From assembly GCF_900090205.1 (NCBI RefSeq), contig NZ_LT607802.1, positions 2,098,554 through 2,162,553 on the forward strand: a DNA stretch of 64,000 nt, read 5' to 3'. The translations under genes and the position numbers were made by a program. Shown one piece after another: positions 56,209-64,000 of this stretch. The stretch's first letter is position 1. The number at the start of each line of letters is the position of its first letter. This DNA comes from Vogesella sp. LIG4 (GTDB lineage Bacteria > Pseudomonadota > Gammaproteobacteria > Burkholderiales > Chromobacteriaceae). The notes below the pieces were generated by a model. It saw only the letters and a program-made list of their open reading frames with translations. It was not told where the DNA came from and searched no databases.

Positions 56209-57255
56209 TCAAACCAGCGGCCACAGCCCCCGCAGTTTCTGCAAATGGCGCTCCTCCACCTGCACGGTCAGCTGGGCGCCTATTTCGTTGCTGTCGATTT
56301 CCTGGCGCTGGTCGAGGTCGCGCAGCGGGGCCAGCTGCGGGCGGTTCAGCTGCTCGCCCTGCGCCACCACGATGGCGGTTTCGCCGCTGGCCAGTCGCAC
56401 GAAGCTGCCCGTGGGGTAGACGCCGAGTATCTTGACCAGCTGCGCGGTGTGCACCGGGTCGAATTGTTCGTCCGCCTGGGTGTACAGCTGCGCCAGCGCC
56501 CGCTGGGCAGGCACTGCCTGGCGGTAGCTGCGCGGCATCAGTTTGGCGCTGGAGATGTCGATCAGGCGCAGCAGCTGGGCCAGTGGTGAAATCTGCTCCT
56601 TGCCCAGGTGGAAGGGGTAGCCGCTGCCGTCCGGGCATTCGTGCTGGCCCAGCACCGCCTGGTGCAGCAGCGGGCTGTCGAAACCCAGTTCACGCAGCAG
56701 GGCAGAGCTGACCAGCGGGTGGATATCCAGCTGCTTGCGCTGGGTGGTGGATAGCGAGCCTTCCTGCTGTGCCAGTTCGTTGTGCAGCCCGGCGGAGCCC
56801 AGGTTCATGCATAGTGCGGCCAGGGTCAGGCAGCTCTGCTGCTCGGTCGGCAATTGCAAGGCGCGACCCAGCAGGCAGGCCAGCAGCGTGGTGTTGATGC
56901 CATGCTGCGCGGTGTAGTCCTGCCAGGGGCACAGCATCATGGCGGCCACGGCGCCATCGGTGGTTCGCGCCGCCAGTTTGTCCAGCCTGGTCAGCAGGGC
57001 GGACAGGTCTTCCGCCTGCAGCATGGGTGGGGCCAGATATTGCAGCTGGCGGAAGTGCTGCGCCAAGGCCTGTATTTCCTGCAGCGCATCGGGCTGCGGC
57101 GCTGGCAGCACCGGCAGTTGCAGCCCCTGGTGGGGGCGGTACAGGCGTTGGCGGAATTTGTCGGTCAGCGCGTAATGCCAGTCACCAAGCTGCTGCAGCC
57201 GGTTCTGCACGAACAGGCTGTCGGGCAACTGGTAGTGGGAGGGCGAAATCATCAT
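56209..57255 (-). CDS. HD-GYP-like protein with degenerate HD motif
   Basis: A 348-residue protein. The C-terminal two-thirds align with HD-GYP folds: the segment QHECPDGSGYPFHLG holds the GYP motif, but the position of the catalytic HD (normally LHDIGK) reads LCMNLGSAGLH, so the His-Asp pair is lost. It may bind c-di-GMP or act as a structural or regulatory protein without phosphodiesterase activity. The N-terminal part (residues 1-90) is not recognised. ATG chosen at 57255; MISPSHY one codon later is an alternative. Confidence 0.8.
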   Translation of the reverse strand: MMISPSHYQLPDSLFVQNRLQQLGDWHYALTDKFRQRLYRPHQGLQLPVLPAPQPDALQEIQALAQHFRQLQYLAPPMLQAEDLSALLTRLDKLAARTTDGAVAAMMLCPWQDYTAQHGINTTLLACLLGRALQLPTEQQSCLTLAALCMNLGSAGLHNELAQQEGSLSTTQRKQLDIHPLVSSALLRELGFDSPLLHQAVLGQHECPDGSGYPFHLGKEQISPLAQLLRLIDISSAKLMPRSYRQAVPAQRALAQLYTQADEQFDPVHTAQLVKILGVYPTGSFVRLASGETAIVVAQGEQLNRPQLAPLRDLDQRQEIDSNEIGAQLTVQVEERHLQKLRGLWPLV

Positions 57256-57389
57256 GCGGCGGGCTGGTGGGCAAGGATCGGGTAGTGGCGGTTCGGCCGT
57301 GGCACGAGCCGCCTATTTCTAATTAATTGTTACTGGTTTCACTGTAGCGCCAATGCCCGATGAATGGAACTGCCCGGCAGCAGGTGATT

Positions 57390-58289
57390 TCAGTTTACCG
57401 CCGGCAGCAGGTCGGCAAGAAAGGCGCGCAGTACGGTGGGTTGCGGCACGCCGCGGCGGGTGATGGCGTTGAACGGCCAGTCGGAATGAAAGCGCGCCGG
57501 GGCGATCTGGCGCAGGTCGCCGCTTTCCACCCAGCGCGCGGCATAGTGCAGCGGCAGAAAGCCGATATAGGCGCCGGACAGGATCAGCATGGCCTGCGCT
57601 TCCACATTGTCCACCGTGGCCGCCGCCTTGTGTGCCTGCAGCTGCTGCAGGTCGCGTTGCTGCAGGTAGCCGCGCGCCACGATATGGCTGGCGGAGATGC
57701 GCTCGAACAGCTCCGGGGCGTTATCGTTGGCCGCAAACAGCGGGTGGTAGCGGCTGCAGAACAGGCCGTCGGGTTCTTCGTACAGCTGGCTGTATTCCAG
57801 CCCGGCCACCCGCAGCGGAAAGTGGCCGATAGCGATGTGCAGGCGGCCATCCAGCACCCGTTCTTCCAGCTCGGCCGGCATGCCGATGTAGACATCCAGA
57901 TGCACGTCGTGGCCGCGGGCCACGAACTGGCGCAGCGTGCGCGCCAGCGGCGAGTCGGCATCGCTGATGGTGTTGTCGATGATGCCCAGGTACAGCTTGC
58001 CGGAGATGTGCTGCTTGAGCGCGCTGGTGTCGGTGCAGAAGTTGTCCACCGCCATCAACAGGCGCTGGGTGGCTTCAAAGGTGGCGCTGCCGTGTTCGGT
58101 GAGGCGAAAGCCGCCGCGGCCACGCTCGCACAGGGTGACGCCAAGGCGGGTTTCCAGGTTGGTCATCTGTTCGCTGATGCTGGACTGGCTCATGTTCAGC
58201 GTGGCCTGCGCGGCGGAAAAACCGCCGCATTTCACGATGGTCATGAACACCCGCAACAGTTTCAAATCAACGTCTTGCAGTTGTTTCAT
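57390..58289 (-). CDS. LysR-family regulator of the ureohydrolase operon
   Basis: A 299-residue LysR regulator; HTH about residues 8-65 (FMTIVKCGGFSAAQATLNMS then SEQMTNLETRLG). It diverges from the ureohydrolase at 58548 and so most likely controls it. It is similar in pattern to the LysR at 51117, suggesting a duplicated regulator for related compounds. A TTGGCCGCA copy lies inside (57727) and just upstream (58308). Confidence 0.9.
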   Translation of the reverse strand: MKQLQDVDLKLLRVFMTIVKCGGFSAAQATLNMSQSSISEQMTNLETRLGVTLCERGRGGFRLTEHGSATFEATQRLLMAVDNFCTDTSALKQHISGKLYLGIIDNTISDADSPLARTLRQFVARGHDVHLDVYIGMPAELEERVLDGRLHIAIGHFPLRVAGLEYSQLYEEPDGLFCSRYHPLFAANDNAPELFERISASHIVARGYLQQRDLQQLQAHKAAATVDNVEAQAMLILSGAYIGFLPLHYAARWVESGDLRQIAPARFHSDWPFNAITRRGVPQPTVLRAFLADLLPAVN

Positions 58290-58547
58290 TTCTATCTCCC
58301 TTATACGTTGGCCGCACGTTCTAGTGGTGCGTTATGGCAGGCAGTGCCTGCTGCTGTCACGGCTGGTGCGGCCTGCCGGCTGCCGCTTTCCGGGCGGTGT
58401 TTTCCGCGGCGGCTTTACTTCGGCAATACCGATGTGAGTATCTGATCTTTATTATTTTTTCGACGCAAAACTCTGCGCATAGTCATGGAAACACAGGCCG
58501 CCGGCAAGCCCCGGCCTGGTTGGCAAAACACTTGCGGAGAGAGACAA
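58290..58547. promoter_or_regulatory. Divergent promoter region of the ureohydrolase operon
   Basis: 258 bp between the LysR gene and the ureohydrolase. It has a TTGGCCGCA copy (58308-58316), an AT-rich stretch around 58440-58470 (TTTATTATTTTTTCG) suitable for a promoter, and GGAGAGAGACAA before the ureohydrolase ATG. Confidence 0.5.
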
Positions 58548-59525
58548 ATGTCGAAAAACAGTTACGAAGAAGGTCGCCTGAATCTGCCGTTCGTCGGCCA
58601 CTGCACCTTTGCCAAATCCCCGGTCTGCCTGGACTGGGAAAACATCGACGCCGACGTGGCGATCCTGGGTGCGCCCAATGACATGGGCACCCAGTGGCGC
58701 TCCGGCGCCCGCTTCGGCCCGCGCGGCATCCGCGAGGCATCCACCCTGTTCTCCTTCGGTCACTCCGGCGCCTACGACTTCGAAGACGACGTGATGTACC
58801 TCACCCGGGAAGACGTGCGCATGGTGGATGTGGGCGACGCCGACATCGTGCACACCGACATGGCCAGCAGTAACGCCAACATCGAGCTGGCAGTGCGCAA
58901 GATCCTGGCTTCCGGCGCCATGCCGGTGGTACTGGGTGGCGATCACTCGATTCACGCACCGGTGATCAAGGCCTTCGAAGGCAAGGGCCCGATCCACATC
59001 CTGCACATCGATGCCCACCTCGATTTCGTCGACGAGCGTCACGGTGTGCGCTACGGCCACGGCAACCCGCTGCGCCGCGCTTCCGAGATGGACCACATCG
59101 TCGGCATGACCCAGCTGGGCATCCGCAACGTGTCCTCCTCCAACCGCGACGACTACGCCGCCGCCCGTGAAGCCGGCTCCACCGTGCTGTCGGTGCGCCA
59201 TGTGCGCGAGCTGGGCGCCGAGGGTGTGCTGGCGCAGATTCCGGAAGCGGCCAACTACTACATCACCATCGATATCGACGGCTTCGACCCGTCCATCGCG
59301 CCGGGCACCGGCACCCCCAGCCATGGCGGCTTTCAGTACTACGAAGTGCTGGAAATCATCCAGGGCCTGGCCAAGCGCTGCCAGGGCCGCGTTGTCGGCA
59401 TGGACCTGGTGGAAGTGGCCCCGGCCTACGACCCGACCGGCGTGACCTCCATCCTGGCGGCGCAGCTGCTGATGAACAGCATCGGCTTCATCTTCCACGC
59501 TCGCGCCGAGGCTCGCCGCGGCTGA
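58548..59525 (+). CDS. speB: Agmatinase-family ureohydrolase
   Basis: A 325-residue ureohydrolase. The binuclear Mn site motifs are present: GGDHS (about residue 130), DAHLDF (about 155) and DIDGFDPSIAPGTGTP (about 245). The family splits guanidino compounds into urea and an amine or amino acid: agmatine to putrescine, guanidinobutyrate to GABA, or guanidinopropionate to beta-alanine. Sequence alone does not say which. It begins an operon with ALDH, NCS1 permease and GMC dehydrogenase under a divergent LysR, which favours a catabolic role. The symbol reflects family only. Confidence 0.9.
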   Translation: MSKNSYEEGRLNLPFVGHCTFAKSPVCLDWENIDADVAILGAPNDMGTQWRSGARFGPRGIREASTLFSFGHSGAYDFEDDVMYLTREDVRMVDVGDADIVHTDMASSNANIELAVRKILASGAMPVVLGGDHSIHAPVIKAFEGKGPIHILHIDAHLDFVDERHGVRYGHGNPLRRASEMDHIVGMTQLGIRNVSSSNRDDYAAAREAGSTVLSVRHVRELGAEGVLAQIPEAANYYITIDIDGFDPSIAPGTGTPSHGGFQYYEVLEIIQGLAKRCQGRVVGMDLVEVAPAYDPTGVTSILAAQLLMNSIGFIFHARAEARRG

Positions 59526-59596
59526 ACAACAACTGTCGTGCCAGCCCCGCGTAGCGCCAGCTTATAGACGGGGCGGCATCCAAAGAGGAGACCATC

Positions 59597-61108
59597 ATGG
59601 ATCAAGCAGTACAGCAGTATCTGGATAAATACGGCATTTCCGACGCCACCCGCCATTTCCTGGCCAAGCAGCAGAAAATGTTCATCGGCGGCCAGTGGCT
59701 GGATGCCAGCGATGGCGCCCGCTTCAACGTAACCGAGCCGTCCACCGAAGGCCTGCTTACCAGCGTACCGTCCGGCACCGTGGCCGACCTGGACCGCGCC
59801 GTGGCTGCCGCCCGCGCGCAGTTCGACGGCGGTGAATGGCGCCAGCTCAAGCCGCTGGCACGCGAGCGCCTGCTGCAGCGCCTGGCCGACCTGATGGAAC
59901 AGCACGGCACCGAGCTGGCCGAGCTGGAGGCCATCGACATGGGCAAATCAGTCGCCTTTGCCCGCGACATCGACGTGCAGGGTTCGGTGGACACCATCCG
60001 CTACTTTGCCGGCTGGGCCAGCAAGCTGCATGGCCGTACCGTGGAGCCGTCGTCGCTGCCGGGCAATTACCTGGCCTACACCCGCAAGGAGCCGCTGGGC
60101 GTGGTGGCTGCCATCGTGCCGTGGAACTTCCCGCTGCAGACCATGGTGTGGAAGCTGGCGGCCGCACTGGCCGTGGGCTGTACCATGGTGATCAAGCCGG
60201 CCGAGCTTACCTCGCTGTCCACGCTACGTTTTGCCGAGCTGGTGCAGGAGGCGGGCATTCCCGACGGCGTGGTCAACATCGTTACCGGCCGTGGCAGCGT
60301 GATCGGCGCCGCCATGACCAGCCACCCGGGCATCGACAAGCTCACCTTCACCGGCTCCACCCCGGTTGGCCGCAAGGTCGGCGCTGCTGCGGTAGATCAG
60401 CTCAAGCATGTCACCCTGGAACTGGGCGGCAAGTCGCCGGTGATCGTGCTGGCCGATGCCGACCTGCAAGCCGCCGCCGCCGCGGTGGCCAACGGCGTGT
60501 TCTTCAACGCCGGCCAGGTGTGCGACGCCGGTACCCGCGTCTACGTGGCGCGCAGTGTGTACCGCGAATTCCTGGACGAACTGGTAGCGGTCACCCGCGA
60601 GTTCCGGATCGCCCCGGGCCTGGACCCGGACTGCTATATCAGCCCGCTGGTATCCGCCCAGCAGAAGGACAGCGTGATGTCCTACATCGCCAGCGGCATC
60701 GCGGAAGGCGCCGAGCTGGTATGCGGCGGCAAGGCCGTGCCGGGCAAGGGCTTTTTCGTCGAGCCGACCATCTTCGCCAACTGCCATCAGGACATGCGCG
60801 TGGTGCGTGAGGAAATCTTCGGCCCGGTGCTGGTGACCCTGCCGTTCGACGAGCTGGACGATGCCATCGCCATGGCCAACGACAGCGAGTACGGCCTGGC
60901 TGCCGCCATCTACTCCAATGACCTGAGCCTGGTGCACAGCATCATCCCGCGCATCGAAGCCGGTATGGTGTATGTGAATGCCCACGGCACCATCGACCCG
61001 GCCCTGCCGTTCGGCGGCTTCAAGGGTTCCGGTTTCGGCAAGGATCTCGGTGCCGAACAGCTGGAGCACCTGATGGCTACCAAGGCGGTGTGGATCACCC
61101 TGCCGTAA
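59597..61108 (+). CDS. NAD(P)-dependent aldehyde dehydrogenase
   Basis: A 503-residue ALDH. Catalytic Cys309 lies in GQVCDAGTR and the general-base Glu in LELGGKSP (about 275); VPWNFPL and FTGSTPVGR are typical. It follows the ureohydrolase by 71 bp with a GAGGAG site and should oxidise an aldehyde from the same pathway, such as an aminoaldehyde (4-guanidinobutanal or 4-aminobutanal are reasonable guesses). Confidence 0.93.
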   Translation: MDQAVQQYLDKYGISDATRHFLAKQQKMFIGGQWLDASDGARFNVTEPSTEGLLTSVPSGTVADLDRAVAAARAQFDGGEWRQLKPLARERLLQRLADLMEQHGTELAELEAIDMGKSVAFARDIDVQGSVDTIRYFAGWASKLHGRTVEPSSLPGNYLAYTRKEPLGVVAAIVPWNFPLQTMVWKLAAALAVGCTMVIKPAELTSLSTLRFAELVQEAGIPDGVVNIVTGRGSVIGAAMTSHPGIDKLTFTGSTPVGRKVGAAAVDQLKHVTLELGGKSPVIVLADADLQAAAAAVANGVFFNAGQVCDAGTRVYVARSVYREFLDELVAVTREFRIAPGLDPDCYISPLVSAQQKDSVMSYIASGIAEGAELVCGGKAVPGKGFFVEPTIFANCHQDMRVVREEIFGPVLVTLPFDELDDAIAMANDSEYGLAAAIYSNDLSLVHSIIPRIEAGMVYVNAHGTIDPALPFGGFKGSGFGKDLGAEQLEHLMATKAVWITLP

Positions 61109-61376
61109 GCGCTTGGGGCTGTTGCTGCCGGCGAGCCCAGCCGGCCGGCGCCAGGGGAGGGAAGTGCCTGCCACGTCAAGCAGGTGTTGCCCCCTCTTTG
61201 CCTGCAGGTGGCAGTGACTGCCCGGCAAGGTTGGCCGCAAGGCCAGCGCCGGGGCCGGTCAGCAGCAGCCAACAGCCTGTGACGTGCCATCCGGGCGGAT
61301 GCCGTCACAGCGCACCGGTGCCTGCCACAGAGCGGGCCATAGTCGGCACACGCCGAGAGAAATGCGAGGAGATATC

Positions 61377-62891
61377 ATGAAATCGAACGCGCAACATCAG
61401 CAGCAGGCGCCTACCAAGGGCGCGCTGGAAATCGAAGGCCACTCCATCGACTTCGTGCCGGATCACGAACGCACCGACAAACTGTCCACCCAGGGCCCGT
61501 TCTGGTTCGTCGGCAACTTCACCTTCTTCACCATGACCATCGGCTTCGTCGGCCCCAGCGTCGGCCTGAGTTCGCTGTGGACCACCATCGCCGGCACGCT
61601 GGGCATCATGTTCGGCACGCTGTTCATGGCCTTCCACGGCTCGCAGGGCCCGCACCTGGGCCTGCCGCAGATGATCCAGTCGCGGGCGCAGTTCGGCTAC
61701 CGCGGCGTGGTGCTGGTGCTGCTGGCCACGCTGTTCGTGTTCGCCGGCTTCAATATCGTCAACCTGGTGCTGATGATGCAGGGGCTGCACACGCTGTTCC
61801 AGTGGGGGCCGATGCAGGTGGCGCTGGCGGTGACCCTGCCGGCGGCCATCCTGGCGATTCTCGGCCATGACTGGATGCACAAGACCTTCAAATGGTCGCT
61901 GTTCCTGTCGCTGCCGCTGTACGGCATCGTGACGCTGGCGGTGATGATGGGCTGGGTGCATGACGCCCCGGCAGCCGCTGCCGCGGCCAATGCGCCAGCC
62001 GCTGCGCCGCTGGGCTTCAACTGGGTAGGCTTCGTAGCGCAGTTCGCCGCCGGCGCCAGCTACAACATTGCCTACGCACCCTATGTTTCCGACTACTCGC
62101 GCTACCTGCCGAAGAACACCCCCAGCGGCAAGCTGATCGCCGCCGTATTCCTGGGCGCCTCGCTGTCCGGCGCCTGGATGATCGCGGTAGGCGGCTGGCT
62201 GGGCGAGCACCTGCATGCCACCGACGTGCTGGTGGCGCTGAATGCAGTGGGCGCCAGCTTCGCGCCGCAGCTGGGTACCGTGGTGGTGGCGGTGACCATC
62301 CTGGCCTTCCTGCCGGTGATCGCCATGAACATCTACAGCGCCAAGCTCACCGCCATTACCGGTGTCGATTCCTTCAAGAAGGTAACGCCGACCGCCAGTG
62401 TCCGTGTCTGGGCCATCCTGTTCGTGGTGTTCCTGCAGCTGGGCGTGGCCATGGGCATCTACACCTCCAGCGCCGGCCTGTCGGTACTGAACATCTACTT
62501 GGTGGTGATGCTGTACTTCCTGGTGCCGTGGACCGCGGTGAACCTCACCGACTACTTCTTCGTGCGCAAGGGCCGCTACGCCATCCCGCATTTCTTCCTG
62601 CCGCACGACAACATCTACGGCCACTGGGGCGGCCGCGGCCTGCTGGCCTACCTGATCGGCTTCCTGGCGATGATCCCGTTCTTCGCCATCTTCAACGGCC
62701 CGGACGAAGTGTTCGTCGGCCCGCTGGCCAAGATGATCGGCAGTGTGGACATGGCCTGGCTGGTGGGGCTGATCGTATCCGGCGTTGCCTACTACGTGCT
62801 GTGCCTGTCGCTGGACCTGGAAAAGGAAGAGAAGCTGATCAAGCACATCGAGAAGACTTCCCCGCAATACACCACTGGCGAGGGCTGGTAA
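61377..62891 (+). CDS. NCS1-family permease (cytosine/purine/allantoin-type)
   Basis: A 504-residue permease with about twelve helices. GPSVGLSSLWTTIAGT, AGASYNIAYAPYVSDYSRYLP, and the ending WDL/KEEKLIKHI fit the NCS1 nucleobase-cation-symport-1 superfamily. It likely imports the operon's substrate (a guanidino or amino compound, since NCS1 substrates include hydantoin and similar cations). AGGAG before ATG 61377. Confidence 0.9.
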   Translation: MKSNAQHQQQAPTKGALEIEGHSIDFVPDHERTDKLSTQGPFWFVGNFTFFTMTIGFVGPSVGLSSLWTTIAGTLGIMFGTLFMAFHGSQGPHLGLPQMIQSRAQFGYRGVVLVLLATLFVFAGFNIVNLVLMMQGLHTLFQWGPMQVALAVTLPAAILAILGHDWMHKTFKWSLFLSLPLYGIVTLAVMMGWVHDAPAAAAAANAPAAAPLGFNWVGFVAQFAAGASYNIAYAPYVSDYSRYLPKNTPSGKLIAAVFLGASLSGAWMIAVGGWLGEHLHATDVLVALNAVGASFAPQLGTVVVAVTILAFLPVIAMNIYSAKLTAITGVDSFKKVTPTASVRVWAILFVVFLQLGVAMGIYTSSAGLSVLNIYLVVMLYFLVPWTAVNLTDYFFVRKGRYAIPHFFLPHDNIYGHWGGRGLLAYLIGFLAMIPFFAIFNGPDEVFVGPLAKMIGSVDMAWLVGLIVSGVAYYVLCLSLDLEKEEKLIKHIEKTSPQYTTGEGW

Positions 62892-62902
62892 GCCCAGAAC
62901 GT

Positions 62903-62949
62903 GCTGCCGGGGCAATGCCCTGGCAGCTGCGACCCGGCGCTGCCGGGTC
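62903..62949 (+). terminator. Hairpins between the permease and GMC dehydrogenase genes
   Basis: Two adjacent stems, CTGCC...GGCAG (62903-62927) and GACCCGGC-GCT-GCCGGGTC (62931-62949), lie after the permease stop. Neither has a T-run, so attenuation or mRNA processing is as likely as termination. Confidence 0.4.
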
Positions 62950-63031
62950 CGGTAGACCTTAAACGAAGTACTGTGCCGGCAGCCTGGGGCTGACACGCCC
63001 TGGCCGCTGGCAAGACGAATCGAGACGCATC

Positions 63032-64000
63032 ATGGAACAAACTTTCGACTACATCATCGTGGGGGCGGGTTCCGCCGGCTGTGTGCTGGCCAACCGCCTG
63101 ACCGAAGACCCGAACGTCAGCGTGCTGGTGCTGGAGTACGGCGGCAGCGACAAGAGCGTGATCATCCAGATGCCGAGCGCGTTCTCCATCCCGATGAACA
63201 CCAAGCGCTTCAACTGGCACTTCGAAACCGAGCAGGAACCGCACCTGAACAACCGTCGCCTGCACTGCCCGCGTGGCAAGGTGCTGGGCGGCTCCTCATC
63301 GATCAACGGCCTGGTGTACATCCGCGGCCACGCCTACGACTTCGACGAGTGGGAATCGCTGGGCGCCAAGAACTGGGGCTACCGCAACTGCCTGCCGTAC
63401 TTCAAGCGTGCCGAGACCTTCAAGTTCGGTGGTGACGACTACCGTGGCAGCAGTGGCCCGCTGGCCACCAACAACGGCAACAATATGGCCAACCCGCTGT
63501 ACGGTGCCTGGATCGAGGCCGGTGCCGAGGCTGGCTACATCAAGACCGACGACTGCAACGGCTATATGCAGGAAGGTTTTGGCGCCATGCACATGACGGT
63601 GAAGGACGGCGTGCGCTGGTCTACCGCCAACGCCTACTTGCGCCCGGCCATGCAGCGGCCGAACCTGACCGTGGTCACCCACGCCATGACCCGTCGCATC
63701 CTGCTGGAAGGCAAGCGTGCGGTGGGCGTGGAATACGAACAGGGCGGGGTGAAGCGTAGCGTGCGCTGCCGCCGCGAGGTGCTGGTGTCGTCCGGCCCGA
63801 TCGGCTCGCCGCACCTGCTGCAGCGCTCGGGCATCGGCCCGGCCGCCGTGCTGCGCAAGGCCGGCATCGAGGTCAAGCATGACCTGCCGGGCGTGGGTGA
63901 AAACCTGCAGGACCACAGCGAGATCTACATCCAGTACGCCTGCAAGGAGCCGATTACCCTCAACGGCAAGATGAGCCTGTGGGGCAAGGCGATGATCGGC
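63032..64000 (+). CDS. GMC-family dehydrogenase (choline dehydrogenase-like), 5' part
   Basis: 323 codons to the window end, C-terminus missing. The N-terminal FAD motif reads [17 protein letters not shown], followed by GGSDKS and [22 protein letters not shown], the GMC signature 1. It resembles choline dehydrogenase and alcohol oxidases. Placed with ALDH and a ureohydrolase, it may oxidise an alcohol (for example an amino- or guanidino-alcohol) to the aldehyde. ATG 63032 follows a GAGACG-type site. Confidence 0.9.
   Translation, partial: MEQTFDYIIVGAGSAGCVLANRLTEDPNVSVLVLEYGGSDKSVIIQMPSAFSIPMNTKRFNWHFETEQEPHLNNRRLHCPRGKVLGGSSSINGLVYIRGHAYDFDEWESLGAKNWGYRNCLPYFKRAETFKFGGDDYRGSSGPLATNNGNNMANPLYGAWIEAGAEAGYIKTDDCNGYMQEGFGAMHMTVKDGVRWSTANAYLRPAMQRPNLTVVTHAMTRRILLEGKRAVGVEYEQGGVKRSVRCRREVLVSSGPIGSPHLLQRSGIGPAAVLRKAGIEVKHDLPGVGENLQDHSEIYIQYACKEPITLNGKMSLWGKAMIG

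Overview
The window is GC-rich (roughly 65% by eye) Gram-negative chromosomal DNA with dense operons. Gene content (CstA/YbdD, RcnA/RcnR, KdpFABC-DE, Kup, an aromatic-acid-type FUSC efflux operon, type IV minor pilins, an autotransporter) suggests a betaproteobacterium. A very frequent short motif behaves like a Neisserial DNA uptake sequence, which points to Neisseriales (Chromobacteriaceae, perhaps close to Vogesella, Aquitalea or Chromobacterium). This placement is an inference; no rRNA or tRNA gene is visible. No IS element, integrase, phage gene or CRISPR array was recognised.

Layout. 0-6.3 kb: end of a DeoR regulator, a divergent LysR/NAD(P)-binding oxidoreductase pair, and a two-gene signalling operon (MASE4 hybrid histidine kinase plus HD-GYP response regulator). 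6.4-8.7 kb: ybdD-cstA. 9.0-14.1 kb: a MarR-FUSC-DUF1656-HlyD-outer-membrane-factor efflux operon. 14.3-17.9 kb: a CBS-containing ClC antiporter and the divergent rcnR/rcnA pair. 18.0-22.8 kb: a MocDEF-like oxygenase cluster (desaturase-fold oxygenase, Rieske ferredoxin, reductase, TIM-barrel isomerase) with a divergent LacI regulator. 23.1-26.9 kb: an unusual 1080-residue PBP1-like protein and a 2OG-Fe(II) oxygenase. 27.2-29.1 kb: an autotransporter with a relatively AT-rich passenger. 29.3-32.8 kb: two tandem cyanophycin-synthetase-like ATP-grasp ligases. 32.8-33.6 kb: a 7 x 124-bp hairpin-rich repeat array. 33.8-41.8 kb: kdpFABC and kdpDE with an extra tiny membrane protein in front. 42-46.3 kb: a repeat-containing small protein, kup and a PAS-GGDEF cyclase. 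46.5-52 kb: PuuB-like oxidase, mmsA, omega-amino-acid:pyruvate aminotransferase and a LysR. 52.4-55.7 kb: a five-gene minor-pilin operon, more AT-rich than its surroundings, whose first gene resembles the ComP/PilE family. 56.2-64 kb: a degenerate HD-GYP protein, then a LysR and its target operon (agmatinase-family ureohydrolase, aldehyde dehydrogenase, NCS1 permease, GMC dehydrogenase cut by the window end).

The main discovery candidate is the 9-mer TTGGCCGCA. I located it at least 49 times on either strand in 64 kb, where under one copy is expected by chance. It appears inside genes, between genes, and once as a perfect inverted pair forming a 34-bp palindrome between convergent genes, as the Neisseria uptake sequence does. 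A ComP-like minor pilin is encoded in the same window. Other points of interest are the tandem ATP-grasp pair, the 124-bp repeat array, the MocDEF-like cluster, and two similar LysR regulators that both control amine/guanidino-type catabolic genes.
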